From assembly GCA_946530965.1 (NCBI GenBank), contig CAMNAK010000001.1, positions 434,001-498,000 of the forward strand: DNA of 64,000 bases, read 5' to 3'. The notes beneath the pieces were generated by a model. The model saw only the letters and a program-made list of their open reading frames with translations. It searched no databases and had not been told where the DNA came from. A program made the translations under genes and the position numbers. Shown here piece by piece: positions 15,308 to 23,115 of the stretch (the stretch's first letter is position 1; every line of letters begins with the position of its first letter). The stretch is from an uncultured Candidatus Saccharibacteria bacterium. GTDB lineage: Bacteria > Patescibacteriota > Saccharimonadia > Saccharimonadales > Saccharimonadaceae.

Positions 15308-15853
15308 TTATTCTACCGTAACGATAGCGAGCTTAATGTCTTTTTCCGGATTATCTGCCCTGGTTTCAAAGAATCTCTTTGCCATTTCCGTAACTGCCTC
15401 GACCTGCCCTTCGCTTATCTTAATCTCAGACGCGAGTCTTCCCGCCTCGCCACCAAAGCGGCTATGAGACAGAACAAAGCCTTTCATTTCGTCCTCTGCA
15501 TCTTTGTAAGCGGGCACTACGATTCTCTTCGAATGGCCAAGTGCGACTCTGCCCGGAGTGATAATATTCACAATAAAGACAGAGTTCCACTTTGCGCAGC
15601 CAGTCGTAAGATCGATACCGATGGGCGGATAATACTTAGGCAGCTCGGATTCGAGTCTTCCCCAGAGCAGCTCAACATTCATCTCGAACTCGTTGGTAGG
15701 AGCGAGACGCCAAGAACTGGTCCAGTTGTAAAAACGGAAGCGGTTGCGGTTTTCGACCTTCGCAGGCTCGAGCGAACGCAGGCTTTCGTTAAAGAAAAGT
15801 GCGTCGATATCGAGTTTTCCGTCGGTAAGAAAACGTTCCTTGATAGTACTCAT
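15308..15853 (-). CDS. Orphan soluble protein, unknown
   Basis: 181 residues, no membrane helix or signal peptide. GGGGAGG five to six bases before the ATG gives a firm start. Mixed alpha/beta composition, with an aromatic, arginine-rich patch (NRNRFRFYNWTSSWRL) and a C-terminal helical part. I do not recognise a family. It is a single-gene unit with its own terminator and a leader of about 110 bases. In the leader, AAGTACCT (minus strand, at 15905-15912) can pair with AGGTACTT (15856-15863), which overlaps the ribosome site. Confidence 0.65.
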   Translation of the reverse strand: MSTIKERFLTDGKLDIDALFFNESLRSLEPAKVENRNRFRFYNWTSSWRLAPTNEFEMNVELLWGRLESELPKYYPPIGIDLTTGCAKWNSVFIVNIITPGRVALGHSKRIVVPAYKDAEDEMKGFVLSHSRFGGEAGRLASEIKISEGQVEAVTEMAKRFFETRADNPEKDIKLAIVTVE

Positions 15854-15945
15854 ATAAGTACCTCCCCATTAAAAATAGAAGCAGCTTAATCTCCAATCAT
15901 ATTAAGGTACTTCCATAAGATTTACCCTCAAAACCGTAGTGGTTT
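15854..15945 (-). promoter_or_regulatory. Structured leader of the orphan gene at 15308
   Basis: An 8-bp complementarity (15856-15863 with 15905-15912) covers part of GGGGAGG, and an AAAACC/GGTTTT hairpin lies further upstream. This could gate translation. No known riboswitch is recognised. Confidence 0.35.
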
Positions 15946-16033
15946 TTTCGAGAGCATGCCTAAATATACCATGATTATCTAGCTGCTTCAAGCACAAGCA
16001 AATAAGCTTCGAAAATTCTTTCCCTGCCACCAC

Positions 16034-16062
16034 TTGCAAAAAGTCAAAATAAGATATATAAT
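16034..16062 (+). promoter_or_regulatory. tRNA-Lys promoter
   Basis: TTGCAA (16034-16039), a 17-base spacer and TATAAT (16057-16062), ten bases before the tRNA. Confidence 0.75.
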
Positions 16063-16072
16063 ATTAAGTGTT

Positions 16073-16150
16073 GGGTCCGTAGCTCAGGTGGTTAGAGCAC
16101 CTGCCTTTTAAGCAGGGTGTCGTGAGTTCAAGTCTCACCGGACTCACCAT
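16073..16150 (+). tRNA. tRNA-Lys (anticodon TTT)
   Basis: Acceptor GGGTCCG/CGGACTC with one G-U, D arm GCTC/GAGC, anticodon arm CCTGC-CTTTTAA-GCAGG, T arm GTGAG-TTCAAGT-CTCAC, encoded CCA. No 3'-end copy follows, unlike tRNA-Val and tRNA-Leu(GAG). Confidence 0.95.
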
Positions 16151-16170
16151 TTCGAAATCTTTCATATATA

Positions 16171-16201
16171 AAAAACGACTCCCTAAAGAGCCGTTTTTTT
16201 C
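16171..16201. terminator. Terminator between tRNA-Lys and the WxL-like gene
   Basis: AAAACG.CTC/GAG.CGTTTT stem with T/A runs on both sides; it can serve both converging units. Confidence 0.65.
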
Positions 16202-16206
16202 TTGTT

Positions 16207-17112
16207 CTAATCTTCTTCGCCTGCGATTGGTTTGCGATGCTTCTTGCGAATAATAGCTATCACTACAATAAGTACAATAATCGCAAACAACACACCGCCA
16301 GCGATAAATACGCTTGCCCAAGGCAAATTAATGACGGTCTGTTTCAGAGTAGATTCGATTAGTTCCCCATTGCCATTTACATACGTAACCGTCTGTTCAA
16401 GCTTATAAATACCATATTGATCCTGCGTAAACTCGCTAGCATCAAATTTTACTTCAGAACCAGCCGGAACTTCCTTTGTTTCAGAAATAATATCCTGAAA
16501 ATGCTCTAGACCAAAAGCTTCGCCTTTCTTCAGTGTATAAGTCGTTACAAAACCCGCACTACCCGTGTTCTTGACAGTTGCGCCAGCCTGAATCTTGCCA
16601 CCAAACGAAATCGAACGTGCATAGTTTCCACCAAGCGAGCCAGCCTTACTAAAACCCTCACCAAGGATATCCATACGAACATCTATCGTCTTGAAAGTTT
16701 CAGACTCCAGATTAAGTTTTACAGATGCATAATACGTGCCAGCCTTTACCGTATTTGGAAGATGCACGCGAACATTAACTACAGATTCACCACCAGCTGG
16801 AACCGTATATTCGTTCTTGCCATCAACAAAAGTTAGCCATTCATCAGCAATCTTAAAATCATTACTCACGTTGCCATTCTCATAAGACCCAACACTAGCA
16901 ACAACCTTCTGCTCGACATCCGAATGATTACGTACGGTAAAATTCTGCGTATAAGAACGGCCGAGCTCACTAAGCTCGCCAAAATCTACATAATCCTTGT
17001 CTGTTTCAAAAATAATTTCGGTGCTATCAGCATACGTAAGCCCACCAAAACAAAGCACAAGAGCCAAAGCCGCTGAAGCTACAAATTTTATTTTCTTAAA
17101 AAAATTCTTCAT
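16207..17112 (-). CDS. Secreted, membrane-anchored WxL/DUF916-like surface protein
   Basis: 301 residues. Signal peptide (residues 1-28, ending GGLTYADS), two beta-rich Ig-like domains (YTQNFTVRNHSDVEQKVVASV, VPAGGESVVNVRVHLPNTVKAGTYYASVKL, then FGGKIQAGATVKNTGSAGF), one C-terminal helix (about 266-290) and a basic tail (IRKKHRKP). This is the plan of the proteins with a WxL-protein peptidoglycan/host-binding domain (DUF916-DUF3324 type). Likely binds the envelope or a partner surface. It lies downstream of the PEP-stalk surface protein on the same strand. Family assignment is by pattern only. Confidence 0.65.
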   Translation of the reverse strand: MKNFFKKIKFVASAALALVLCFGGLTYADSTEIIFETDKDYVDFGELSELGRSYTQNFTVRNHSDVEQKVVASVGSYENGNVSNDFKIADEWLTFVDGKNEYTVPAGGESVVNVRVHLPNTVKAGTYYASVKLNLESETFKTIDVRMDILGEGFSKAGSLGGNYARSISFGGKIQAGATVKNTGSAGFVTTYTLKKGEAFGLEHFQDIISETKEVPAGSEVKFDASEFTQDQYGIYKLEQTVTYVNGNGELIESTLKQTVINLPWASVFIAGGVLFAIIVLIVVIAIIRKKHRKPIAGEED

Positions 17113-17169
17113 AGTTCACGCACCTCACTAATTATGATTCTATTTTAGCATAAATAATTTGCACCAAAA

Positions 17170-17190
17170 AGCGCCCACATTTGGGGCGCT
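17170..17190 (-). terminator. Terminator of the PEP-stalk surface protein gene
   Basis: AGCGCCC/GGGGCGCT stem followed by TTTTTGG on the minus strand. Confidence 0.75.
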
Positions 17191-17196
17191 TATAAA

Positions 17197-18225
17197 TTAT
17201 TTAGACGACTTTTTGAGCTTTACCGCGATAGCCGTAGCGACTCCGCCAGCAATCAAAGCAACAGCCAAAATTGTTAGATAGCCGTTAATATTATCCGCAG
17301 TATTTGGTACATAGGTAATATCACTCGAAGGAGCTGGCGCTGGAGCCGGGGTTGGTTCTGGCTCTGGCTCAGGCTCTGGAGTTGGCGCTGGCGTTGGAGG
17401 AGTCGGTTCCGGTTCTGGTTCAGGCTCAGGTTCTGGAGCTGGAGGGGTCGGTTCCGGCTCCGGTTCTGGCTCCGGTTCCGCATCTGGATCCTGTTTGTAT
17501 GGACGAGTTGGTGCACCATAGCCACCAATCAAATCGCCACAATCCTCATTATTGCCTTCAATATTAGTGCCGTTGACAGTTAAAGTGTAGCCACAAAGAT
17601 AAATATTCGAGAAGTCTTGAACTTCGTCAGTAAGATAGTTAATAGAACTATTACCGGTCAAGTACAAAGTCGAATCATTAGAAAGCAGCAAAGCAATGCT
17701 ACCATTAAGGCTACCACGGAAAATATTTCCGTTTGTCATTGAAGCATTCAAAAATGCTCCATCGAGTGTAGAAATTGCACCATTAGTGCTAGAATTTGAT
17801 TCAAAGATAATTCTAGAGTTGCCATTCTTAGCAACAACCAAATTGCCATTACTAGAAGCAGCGCTCTGAGATAACCTTAACTCCGCATTATCATTTAGCC
17901 AGAAGGCATTACCGTTCGCGCCATTTGCGATAACAGTACCGCCAATCAAGCTTAGCTTAGCACCCGTAACTTCCACCGCAGCGGAATTAATACCACTAGC
18001 AGTGATTGTAGCAAGGCTCAGCTCGCTCTCTCCACCATTAACAAGTAGCGAAGATATTCCGTCTTCAATGCCAGAATATACATCACCCGTCGTAGAGAGG
18101 CTATCAGAAATCTCGTACTGACCATTATGATTCGTAGCGGAAACAGAAAACGCAAGAAGCGCAGAACCAAGCAGCACTGCACCGCCAGAAGCATAGAAAG
18201 AGAGACCTTTCCTATTCCTTCTCAT
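17197..18225 (-). CDS. Sortase-type surface protein with beta-helix head and PEP stalk
   Basis: 342 residues. Signal peptide (1-30), an S/N/G-rich repetitive domain to about 240 that looks like a right-handed beta-helix (recurring LxLxxx...NG turns), a Pro/Glu stalk (PEPEPEPEP and PTPPAPEPEP units, about 247-300), the sorting-like signal VPNTA at about 306-310, a hydrophobic helix and the basic tail KLKKSSK. The tail from VPNTA to the end is 37 residues, the same as in the giant adhesin. A sortase is encoded at 35221-36543. The ribosome site AAAGGA fits the ATG at 18225. Probable role: wall-attached surface display. Confidence 0.75.
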   Translation of the reverse strand: MRRNRKGLSFYASGGAVLLGSALLAFSVSATNHNGQYEISDSLSTTGDVYSGIEDGISSLLVNGGESELSLATITASGINSAAVEVTGAKLSLIGGTVIANGANGNAFWLNDNAELRLSQSAASSNGNLVVAKNGNSRIIFESNSSTNGAISTLDGAFLNASMTNGNIFRGSLNGSIALLLSNDSTLYLTGNSSINYLTDEVQDFSNIYLCGYTLTVNGTNIEGNNEDCGDLIGGYGAPTRPYKQDPDAEPEPEPEPEPTPPAPEPEPEPEPEPTPPTPAPTPEPEPEPEPTPAPAPAPSSDITYVPNTADNINGYLTILAVALIAGGVATAIAVKLKKSSK

Positions 18226-18405
18226 ATTAATCCTTTTTTGTTTTTATTTTTGTTTCGACTTTTTGACCTTGTCTTACAAAAATTTTAGCATAAGAAGATT
18301 GGATTGTCTAGTAGGATTTATATATCTATATTCTAGTACATAGGCAGCAATCGATTTTTTGAATCTATATGCATATGCTTTATAATCTAAAGCAAGGAGA
18401 TAACC

Positions 18406-19101
18406 ATGTCAGAAAAAATGCCATCATCAAAACCAGAACAAGAACAGCCCGAAGAAATCGAGCGAAGCGAACAAGAAAATCGCTCTCTTGGCCAGAAAAT
18501 CTTAGGCTTCTTTAATGGTCTACGGAGCAAACGAAGGAATGAAGCCCAGCCAGCCCAGACGGAAGAAACCGATAATTCTGAAGCCGAAACGGCGCCCATT
18601 CCAGAAGAAGCAACCGAAGCCCCACAGCAAAAAGCAGCCGAACAGTATACTTATGCACCAGAGAGCGAAGCTGTAATTCCAAAGATGTTTCTTAAAAGAG
18701 CTTTCGAAGAATATCAGCACGCCTTACAAGAAATTGCCGAAAAAGGTGACGAAGCTACGCCGGAAGACATGACAAGACTAAAAGAAATTAAGGACAAAAT
18801 CACTCGCTCACAGATCGATTACGCCGAACACCTTCTACCAGTTGAAGTTATGCAAGATTTTCTAGGCTGTTTTTATACCAAATCGCAAAAACTCGGTGAA
18901 CCACCAGTCTTTGATAAACGCAAATCTTTCGTCGCGCCATTCTTAGTTCAGGCAGCCAATGGCACCCTCGACGCCGAAAAGTTACAAGCAGAGTTAGATA
19001 GAGAAAACACGAGTGATGGCCTCACGAAAGAAGAACGCACAGAAATCTGGGAATCCGTCGAGCCTTACGCGCAACTCCTGCTAGATAGAAAGAAAAAGTA
19101 A
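18406..19101 (+). CDS. Acidic orphan protein with basic amphipathic patch
   Basis: 231 residues. Acidic, proline/glutamate-rich disordered N-terminus interrupted by an amphipathic basic patch (LGQKILGFFNGLRSKRR), then a helical C-terminal half (residues 90-231). The layout of an acidic head with a GKxxGxxxxFFxG-like patch resembles the WDWF-repeat protein at 7368, though the repeats are absent. TATAAT and AAGGAG lie before the ATG. No family recognised; cytoplasmic by sequence. Possibly peripheral to the membrane through the patch. Confidence 0.65.
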   Translation: MSEKMPSSKPEQEQPEEIERSEQENRSLGQKILGFFNGLRSKRRNEAQPAQTEETDNSEAETAPIPEEATEAPQQKAAEQYTYAPESEAVIPKMFLKRAFEEYQHALQEIAEKGDEATPEDMTRLKEIKDKITRSQIDYAEHLLPVEVMQDFLGCFYTKSQKLGEPPVFDKRKSFVAPFLVQAANGTLDAEKLQAELDRENTSDGLTKEERTEIWESVEPYAQLLLDRKKK

Positions 19102-19181
19102 TCTGCTTTTTGTTCTTGGTGCGCTTTCCTAAATAACTTATATATCGTACCGATGAGGCTATTTGTGGTATTATGCAACTA

Positions 19182-19994
19182 ATGGAAGACATGGATTTAA
19201 TTAAACGTTTGTCCGATTTTGATTTAAAGGCAAGACTCGGTTTGAATGTTGATGATTTTGAAGATTATCAAAATTATAGATTAGTTTATAGCAGTACAAT
19301 TGGCGATGCTTGGTATAACTACATAACTAATATTCAATGCTCGAATGAAGATGGATTCGAAAAGATTATCGATGATGGCGCATTGAGACTGCAAAGGGTT
19401 GGGCGAAACTTGAGTGTTAGCCTATTGCCGACTATGCCTGAACTTTATGAAAACCGAGATAAGTATTTCAATGAGAAATTTGATTTAGTTTCTAATATAG
19501 TGTGGCAGGTTTTTGACTCTTTTGATAAGATTGATGACATTGAGTCAAATTGTCCGTATAAAATTGAATTGGTTAAAACCGAGAATATGGATGAATTTGC
19601 CGATGCTCTAATTGAGGCTTATCGCACTGGCGATTCAGATGATCCGTATGGTGATTTGGATCCAGCTTATCGCGATGCTTATGCGAATTACGTGAATAAT
19701 AAGGAAGGATTCAATGACGACTTCTTTATTATTAAAGCCAATGGTGAAATAGTTGGCATTACGCGTGGTGCGTACGATAGAGAGTTTTATGGCATATACG
19801 GTATTGCGATTAATATTAAACATCGAGCTAAGGGTATCGGAACAGAGGTACTCAAAATGCAACTTCGAGATTGTTGGGATAAGGGCCTAAAAATGGCCTT
19901 TCTAGAGACAGAAGTTGGTTTTTATCCAGAGAAACTCTATAGAAAAATTGGTTTTAAAGATGTCTGCATAAGATATATTTACGCAAAGAAGTAA
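19182..19994 (+). CDS. GNAT-family N-acetyltransferase
   Basis: About 270 residues from the ATG at 19182 (TATTAT ends seven bases before it; an ATG at 19173 overlaps the -10 box). The C-terminal half carries the GNAT fold: FFIIKANGEIVGITRG, GIYGIAINIKHRAKGIGTEVLKMQL with the acetyl-CoA loop HRAKGIG, and FYPEKLYRKIGFKDV. The N-terminal 120 residues are unassigned. Codon use is clearly more AT-rich than in neighbours (many TTA, GAT, AAT), which suggests later acquisition; it lies near the tRNA-Leu element. Substrate unknown. Confidence 0.8.
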   Translation: MEDMDLIKRLSDFDLKARLGLNVDDFEDYQNYRLVYSSTIGDAWYNYITNIQCSNEDGFEKIIDDGALRLQRVGRNLSVSLLPTMPELYENRDKYFNEKFDLVSNIVWQVFDSFDKIDDIESNCPYKIELVKTENMDEFADALIEAYRTGDSDDPYGDLDPAYRDAYANYVNNKEGFNDDFFIIKANGEIVGITRGAYDREFYGIYGIAINIKHRAKGIGTEVLKMQLRDCWDKGLKMAFLETEVGFYPEKLYRKIGFKDVCIRYIYAKK

Positions 19995-19997
19995 ACA

Positions 19998-20026
19998 AAT
20001 CCCCGCTCTTAAGAGCGGGGATTTTG
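19998..20026 (+). terminator. Terminator after the GNAT gene
   Basis: A 26-base perfect palindrome AATCCCCGCTCTT/AAGAGCGGGGATT followed by TTTT. A run of nine G (20030-20038) follows. Confidence 0.85.
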
Positions 20027-20039
20027 CTAGGGGGGGGGT

Positions 20040-20339
20040 GTTCCGGTTAGTTATAATTCACCCCAGTTGTTTTGCGATTTTGACATCTACTGCGAGTTTG
20101 ACTTTGAAGTCTGGCGCGACCTTCTCCATTTTCTCGCGCTGCTCGTAAAAATGCGCAAGCATATTTTCAAGATCGCATGGGCATACAATACGGCGAGCGG
20201 CAGGACGAATCAGGCGCGCCCTGTTAAATACCTCGTTCCAGTGGCTAAAAACCAAGCGACTTTACAAGCTAAAAAAGAGGCGGCTCGAACCGCTCCTCAA
20301 CAGATCAAAAAGACCTCAAAGAGGACTTAGTTTCAGTGC
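20040..20339. other. Gene-free stretch, possibly decayed sequence
   Basis: Two overlapping 65- and 87-codon frames on opposite strands have no ribosome site and no recognised family. The minus frame (20058-20255) ends VAPDFKVKLAVDVKIAKQLG and looks protein-like, so a decayed gene is possible. GAGGCGGCTCGAACCGCTCCTC and GACCTCAAAGAGGACTTAG form small stems near 20278-20330. Confidence 0.3.
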
Positions 20340-20526
20340 GGTGCGCCCGACTAGACAGCTGGCCGAATAAATTTGGCCAACATTGTGGGGCGTCGCCTCG
20401 GAAAATCCGAAGCGCACGCGCTTCTCTTTTTCTCTCGGCTCCTACCACAACCGAACTACGTTCTCGTCTAGGTCGGGGCTATACCAGGACAAAAAAATAA
20501 TGCCTTTCGGCATTGTTTTCTTGTCC
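20340..20526 (-). mobile_element. Short element between tRNA-Leu(GAG) and a copy of its 3' end
   Basis: GGTGCGCCCGACTAGAC at 20340-20356 is an exact 17-base copy of the tRNA-Leu 3' end (20528-20544), 188 bases apart. A hairpin (TGGCC...GGCCA, 20360-20379) and ACATTGTGGGGCGTCGCCTC (20380-20399) follow, matching the motif of the tRNA-Val element in 18 of 20 positions and at nearly the same distance (23 versus 25 bases). A degenerate inverted copy of the same tRNA end (GTCTAGGTCGGGGC) lies at about 20467-20480. The tRNA terminator AATGCCTTTCGGCATT (20499-20514) is at the tRNA side. No protein gene fits inside. Confidence 0.6.
20499..20514 (-). terminator. Terminator of tRNA-Leu(GAG)
   Basis: AATGCC/GGCATT stem with a four-base loop followed by ATTTTTTT on the minus strand, nested in a GGACAA/TTGTCC pairing. 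Confidence 0.75.
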
Positions 20527-20616
20527 TGGTGCGCCCGACTAGACTCGAACTAGCACAGCTCTAAAATGGCCACTACCACCTCAAGGTAGCGTGTCTACCA
20601 ATTCCACCACGGGCGC
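20527..20616 (-). tRNA. tRNA-Leu (anticodon GAG)
   Basis: Class II tRNA with acceptor GCGCCCG/CGGGCGC, anticodon arm CTACC-TTGAGGT-GGTAG, a long variable arm, T arm GCTAG-TTCGAGT-CTAGT and encoded CCA. Confidence 0.94.
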
Positions 20617-20661
20617 AATACCTAAATTATATCACAAGACAAACTAAAATCAACCAAGAAA

Positions 20662-20684
20662 AAGCCTGCGCAATCCGCAGGCTT
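20662..20684 (-). terminator. Terminator of the oligopeptide-binding protein gene
   Basis: AAGCCTGCG/CGCAGGCTT stem followed by TTTTCTT on the minus strand. Confidence 0.8.
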
Positions 20685-20688
20685 CTCC

Positions 20689-22503
20689 TTATGGCGTAAG
20701 ATTTACTCTACCCTTTTGCGTTGCAAAGTTTCTTACATCTGCAAATCTATCGAGCGCATCTGTCATTGTTACATCTTCAGAATAGATCTGTGCGCCATCC
20801 ATATAGTAATAACTCAAGCTTGAACGATAAACGCCAATTGACGGCACATCTTCAACCCAATAACCAAGGAATGATTCGTACTTCATCTTACGAAGATCAA
20901 AGTCGTTTGTCGTACGTGCAGACAACAACGCATCATCAGCCAACTTGTTATTGTAGTTACTCAAGTTCCAGCCATGCTCCGTCGCCTGTTTTGAGCTGTA
21001 ATATACAAACGGATCGGCGCTTACGCCCAAGTTCACTTCGTAAAGCAAGATATCGAAATTCCTAGGCTGAATATAATTCGAATAGAAATCGCCACCACCT
21101 GGAGCCATCTGCATATCTTCATAAATCGTAACATCAACATCGAAGCCAAGCTGGATTAGCTGCTGCTCGATACGTTCCGCAACAAGCTTCTGCTCACTAC
21201 CACCACGAAGGACTAGCCTAATCGTCTGAGGCTGGCCATCCTTAGAAAGAATACCATCTTTAAACTCGTAACCAGCATCCGCTAACGCCTTACGTGCATC
21301 AGACAAGTTGTAGCCTTCAATCTCTGGGAACGCCAAATCTTCAATCTGAGCCTGAAGAATCGGATAATCCAAGCCACGCTTAGCAAACTCATCGCCACGA
21401 ACCGTAGCCATATCAATACCCTTGCGAATTGCCTTGCGAACCTTAACGTCACCAACAGCATTCCTACTAGTCGTATTAAAGAACATAAATACACCCGCAT
21501 TGAGTGAACTATCCCTCTCGGCTACCTGTTCGCGACTAAAATGCTCATTCTGATCAAGCTCGGCTGTAGCCGTAACCTCGGACATCTCGAACGCCTCGCG
21601 AATATCCGCAACGCTATCATAAGTCTTCAAGGTAAAACTTGATAGACGCGTGCCGCTCAAATAATATTGTTCATTCTTATTAAGATAAATCGTCTGGATT
21701 GCCTTGCTCTTGGCATTCTCTGTCTGAACCGCATTAAACTTAAAGACACCAGAACCAACTGGATTCTTCGAGAAGCTACTTTCGTAAACAAGTGCAGGTT
21801 CAATATCACCAAGAATATGCTTTGGTACAATTGGGAATTCCAAGCTGTCCGTAAAATCGATATAAGGCGATGGCAAATCGAACTCAATCGTCTTATCGTC
21901 AATCTTTACCAAATCGACGCTCGAGAAATCCGTAGCAATCGTCGTCTTCGCGCTTTTATCAGACAACAAACCGATTGTATAGATAACATCGTCGGCTGTA
22001 ATTGGCTCACCGTCAGACCAACGCAAATTCTCGCGCAACTTCAAAACCCATTTAGCCGCATCGCCATCAACGCGCTTCACGGATTCCGCCAACTCGCCCT
22101 TCATATGACCAGTCGTATCAGGAGACATCAAGTTCGCAAAAAGAAGCTTTGCGAGCGTTTTCTCACTACTCGAAGCCGCATAAAGCGGATTCATAGACTT
22201 CACTTCACCAAGCGTAGCTTCACTATAGTCGCCACCGTTTACATAAGTCGTAGATTTATAGGCATCATCATACCAGTAAAGCTGAACAATTGCTAGCAAA
22301 AACACTACGAGGCTAAGTAGACCCCATTCCAAAATCCATAGACGTACCGAGCGGAGATTCTTCCACCTTTTAACAAAAAGACGCTCAAAATGCTGATTAG
22401 CACGTTCATTTGCTTCGCGCACAGAAAGCAAGACAGATTTTTTAGGCTTCTCTTCAGATTCTGCCTTTTTTGTTTGCCCACTCTTTTTGTTGAATTTTTT
22501 CAT
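20689..22503 (-). CDS. ABC transporter substrate-binding protein, family 5 (OppA/DppA type)
   Basis: 604 residues. Unusual for the family: a cytoplasmic Lys-rich N-terminus of about 55 residues precedes one membrane helix (about 57-76), so the protein is a signal-anchored rather than a lipoprotein form. The SBP_bac_5 core shows LMSPDTTGHMKGELAESV, WVLKLRENLRWSDGEPITADDVIYTI, GSGVFKF, FNTTSRNAVGDVKVRKAIRKGIDM and the C-terminal LGVSADPFVYYSSKQ. Likely captures oligopeptides for import; no permease or ATPase gene is adjacent. It follows secG by one base, so the two are co-transcribed. Confidence 0.9.
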   Translation of the reverse strand: MKKFNKKSGQTKKAESEEKPKKSVLLSVREANERANQHFERLFVKRWKNLRSVRLWILEWGLLSLVVFLLAIVQLYWYDDAYKSTTYVNGGDYSEATLGEVKSMNPLYAASSSEKTLAKLLFANLMSPDTTGHMKGELAESVKRVDGDAAKWVLKLRENLRWSDGEPITADDVIYTIGLLSDKSAKTTIATDFSSVDLVKIDDKTIEFDLPSPYIDFTDSLEFPIVPKHILGDIEPALVYESSFSKNPVGSGVFKFNAVQTENAKSKAIQTIYLNKNEQYYLSGTRLSSFTLKTYDSVADIREAFEMSEVTATAELDQNEHFSREQVAERDSSLNAGVFMFFNTTSRNAVGDVKVRKAIRKGIDMATVRGDEFAKRGLDYPILQAQIEDLAFPEIEGYNLSDARKALADAGYEFKDGILSKDGQPQTIRLVLRGGSEQKLVAERIEQQLIQLGFDVDVTIYEDMQMAPGGGDFYSNYIQPRNFDILLYEVNLGVSADPFVYYSSKQATEHGWNLSNYNNKLADDALLSARTTNDFDLRKMKYESFLGYWVEDVPSIGVYRSSLSYYYMDGAQIYSEDVTMTDALDRFADVRNFATQKGRVNLTP

Positions 22504-22728
22504 TTATCCGAAAATTATCATTGATAGAATCGAAACACAGAAAATTACTGCAATGACGACAGTTACGTTATACATCGTCTTTTCGAGACCACGACGCTCA
22601 GTATAAAGCTCACCAGAACCGTTAAGACCGGCACCAAGTGAAGCACCACGCTGCTGAAGCAAAATTAACAAGATTAATAGAATTGCAGAGACAAAAGTCG
22701 TTACTGTACAAAACACACCTATATTCAT
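22504..22728 (-). CDS. secG: Preprotein translocase subunit SecG
   Basis: 74 residues with two membrane helices (about 7-25 and 52-72) joined by the SecG signature loop LQQRGASLGAGLNGSGELYTERRGLEKTM. Part of SecYEG, assists SecA-driven secretion. TAAAAT ends six bases before the ATG with no ribosome site (leaderless geometry). The next gene is an oligopeptide-binding protein. Confidence 0.93.
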   Translation of the reverse strand: MNIGVFCTVTTFVSAILLILLILLQQRGASLGAGLNGSGELYTERRGLEKTMYNVTVVIAVIFCVSILSMIIFG

Positions 22729-22732
22729 AAGA

Positions 22733-23110
22733 CTATTTTACACTAGGTACCGCTAAATTGACAAGGAAGTTGATAAGCGAGATCACGATACAGCTAAAGA
22801 ATACGCCCCAGAAACTCATACCAACATCAGGCATAATCCAAATCGTAACCGCCACCATGAGCATGTTAATAATAATCGTAAACAGGCCAAGAGTAATAAT
22901 CAAAACCGGCAAAGCAAATAGCGTTACAAGCGGTTTCAAAATCGTATTTACGAGCGCATAGACTAAGCCTGCTAGCGCATAAAACCACCAAGAAGAAGCA
23001 ATAAATCGTCCGCCGTCATTAACCTTACCAAAAAGATTAATACAGACATACATTGCAATACTAGAAATCAACCACTTGAAGATAAAGCCAAGAAATTGCT
23101 TTTTAACCAT
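22733..23110 (-). CDS. Four-helix phage-holin-4 family membrane protein
   Basis: 125 residues, four predicted membrane helices. The pattern FxxKWLISSIAMYVCINLFG...ALAGLVYALVNTILKPLVTLFALPVLIITLGLFTIIINMLMV matches the PF04020 family (mycobacterial 4-TMS holin-like), widespread in bacteria without phage context. Function unknown. TAAAAT lies seven bases before the ATG, inside the 3' end of uvrC, whose stop is five bases upstream. Confidence 0.85.
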   Translation of the reverse strand: MVKKQFLGFIFKWLISSIAMYVCINLFGKVNDGGRFIASSWWFYALAGLVYALVNTILKPLVTLFALPVLIITLGLFTIIINMLMVAVTIWIMPDVGMSFWGVFFSCIVISLINFLVNLAVPSVK

Positions 23111-23115
23111 AAAAG

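Noticed and set aside
20030-20038. Run of nine G as a possible phase-variation tract
   Set aside because: It lies after a terminator and outside any credible reading frame or promoter spacer.
20058-20330. Overlapping 65- and 87-codon frames near the tRNA-Leu element
   Set aside because: The minus frame starts at TTG two codons after a stop and lacks a ribosome site; the plus frame has none either. At most a decayed gene.
20340-20616. tmRNA or another tRNA-like RNA
   Set aside because: No tag-peptide frame and no proper 5' acceptor half; the tRNA-like part is only a 17-base copy of the neighbouring 3' end.
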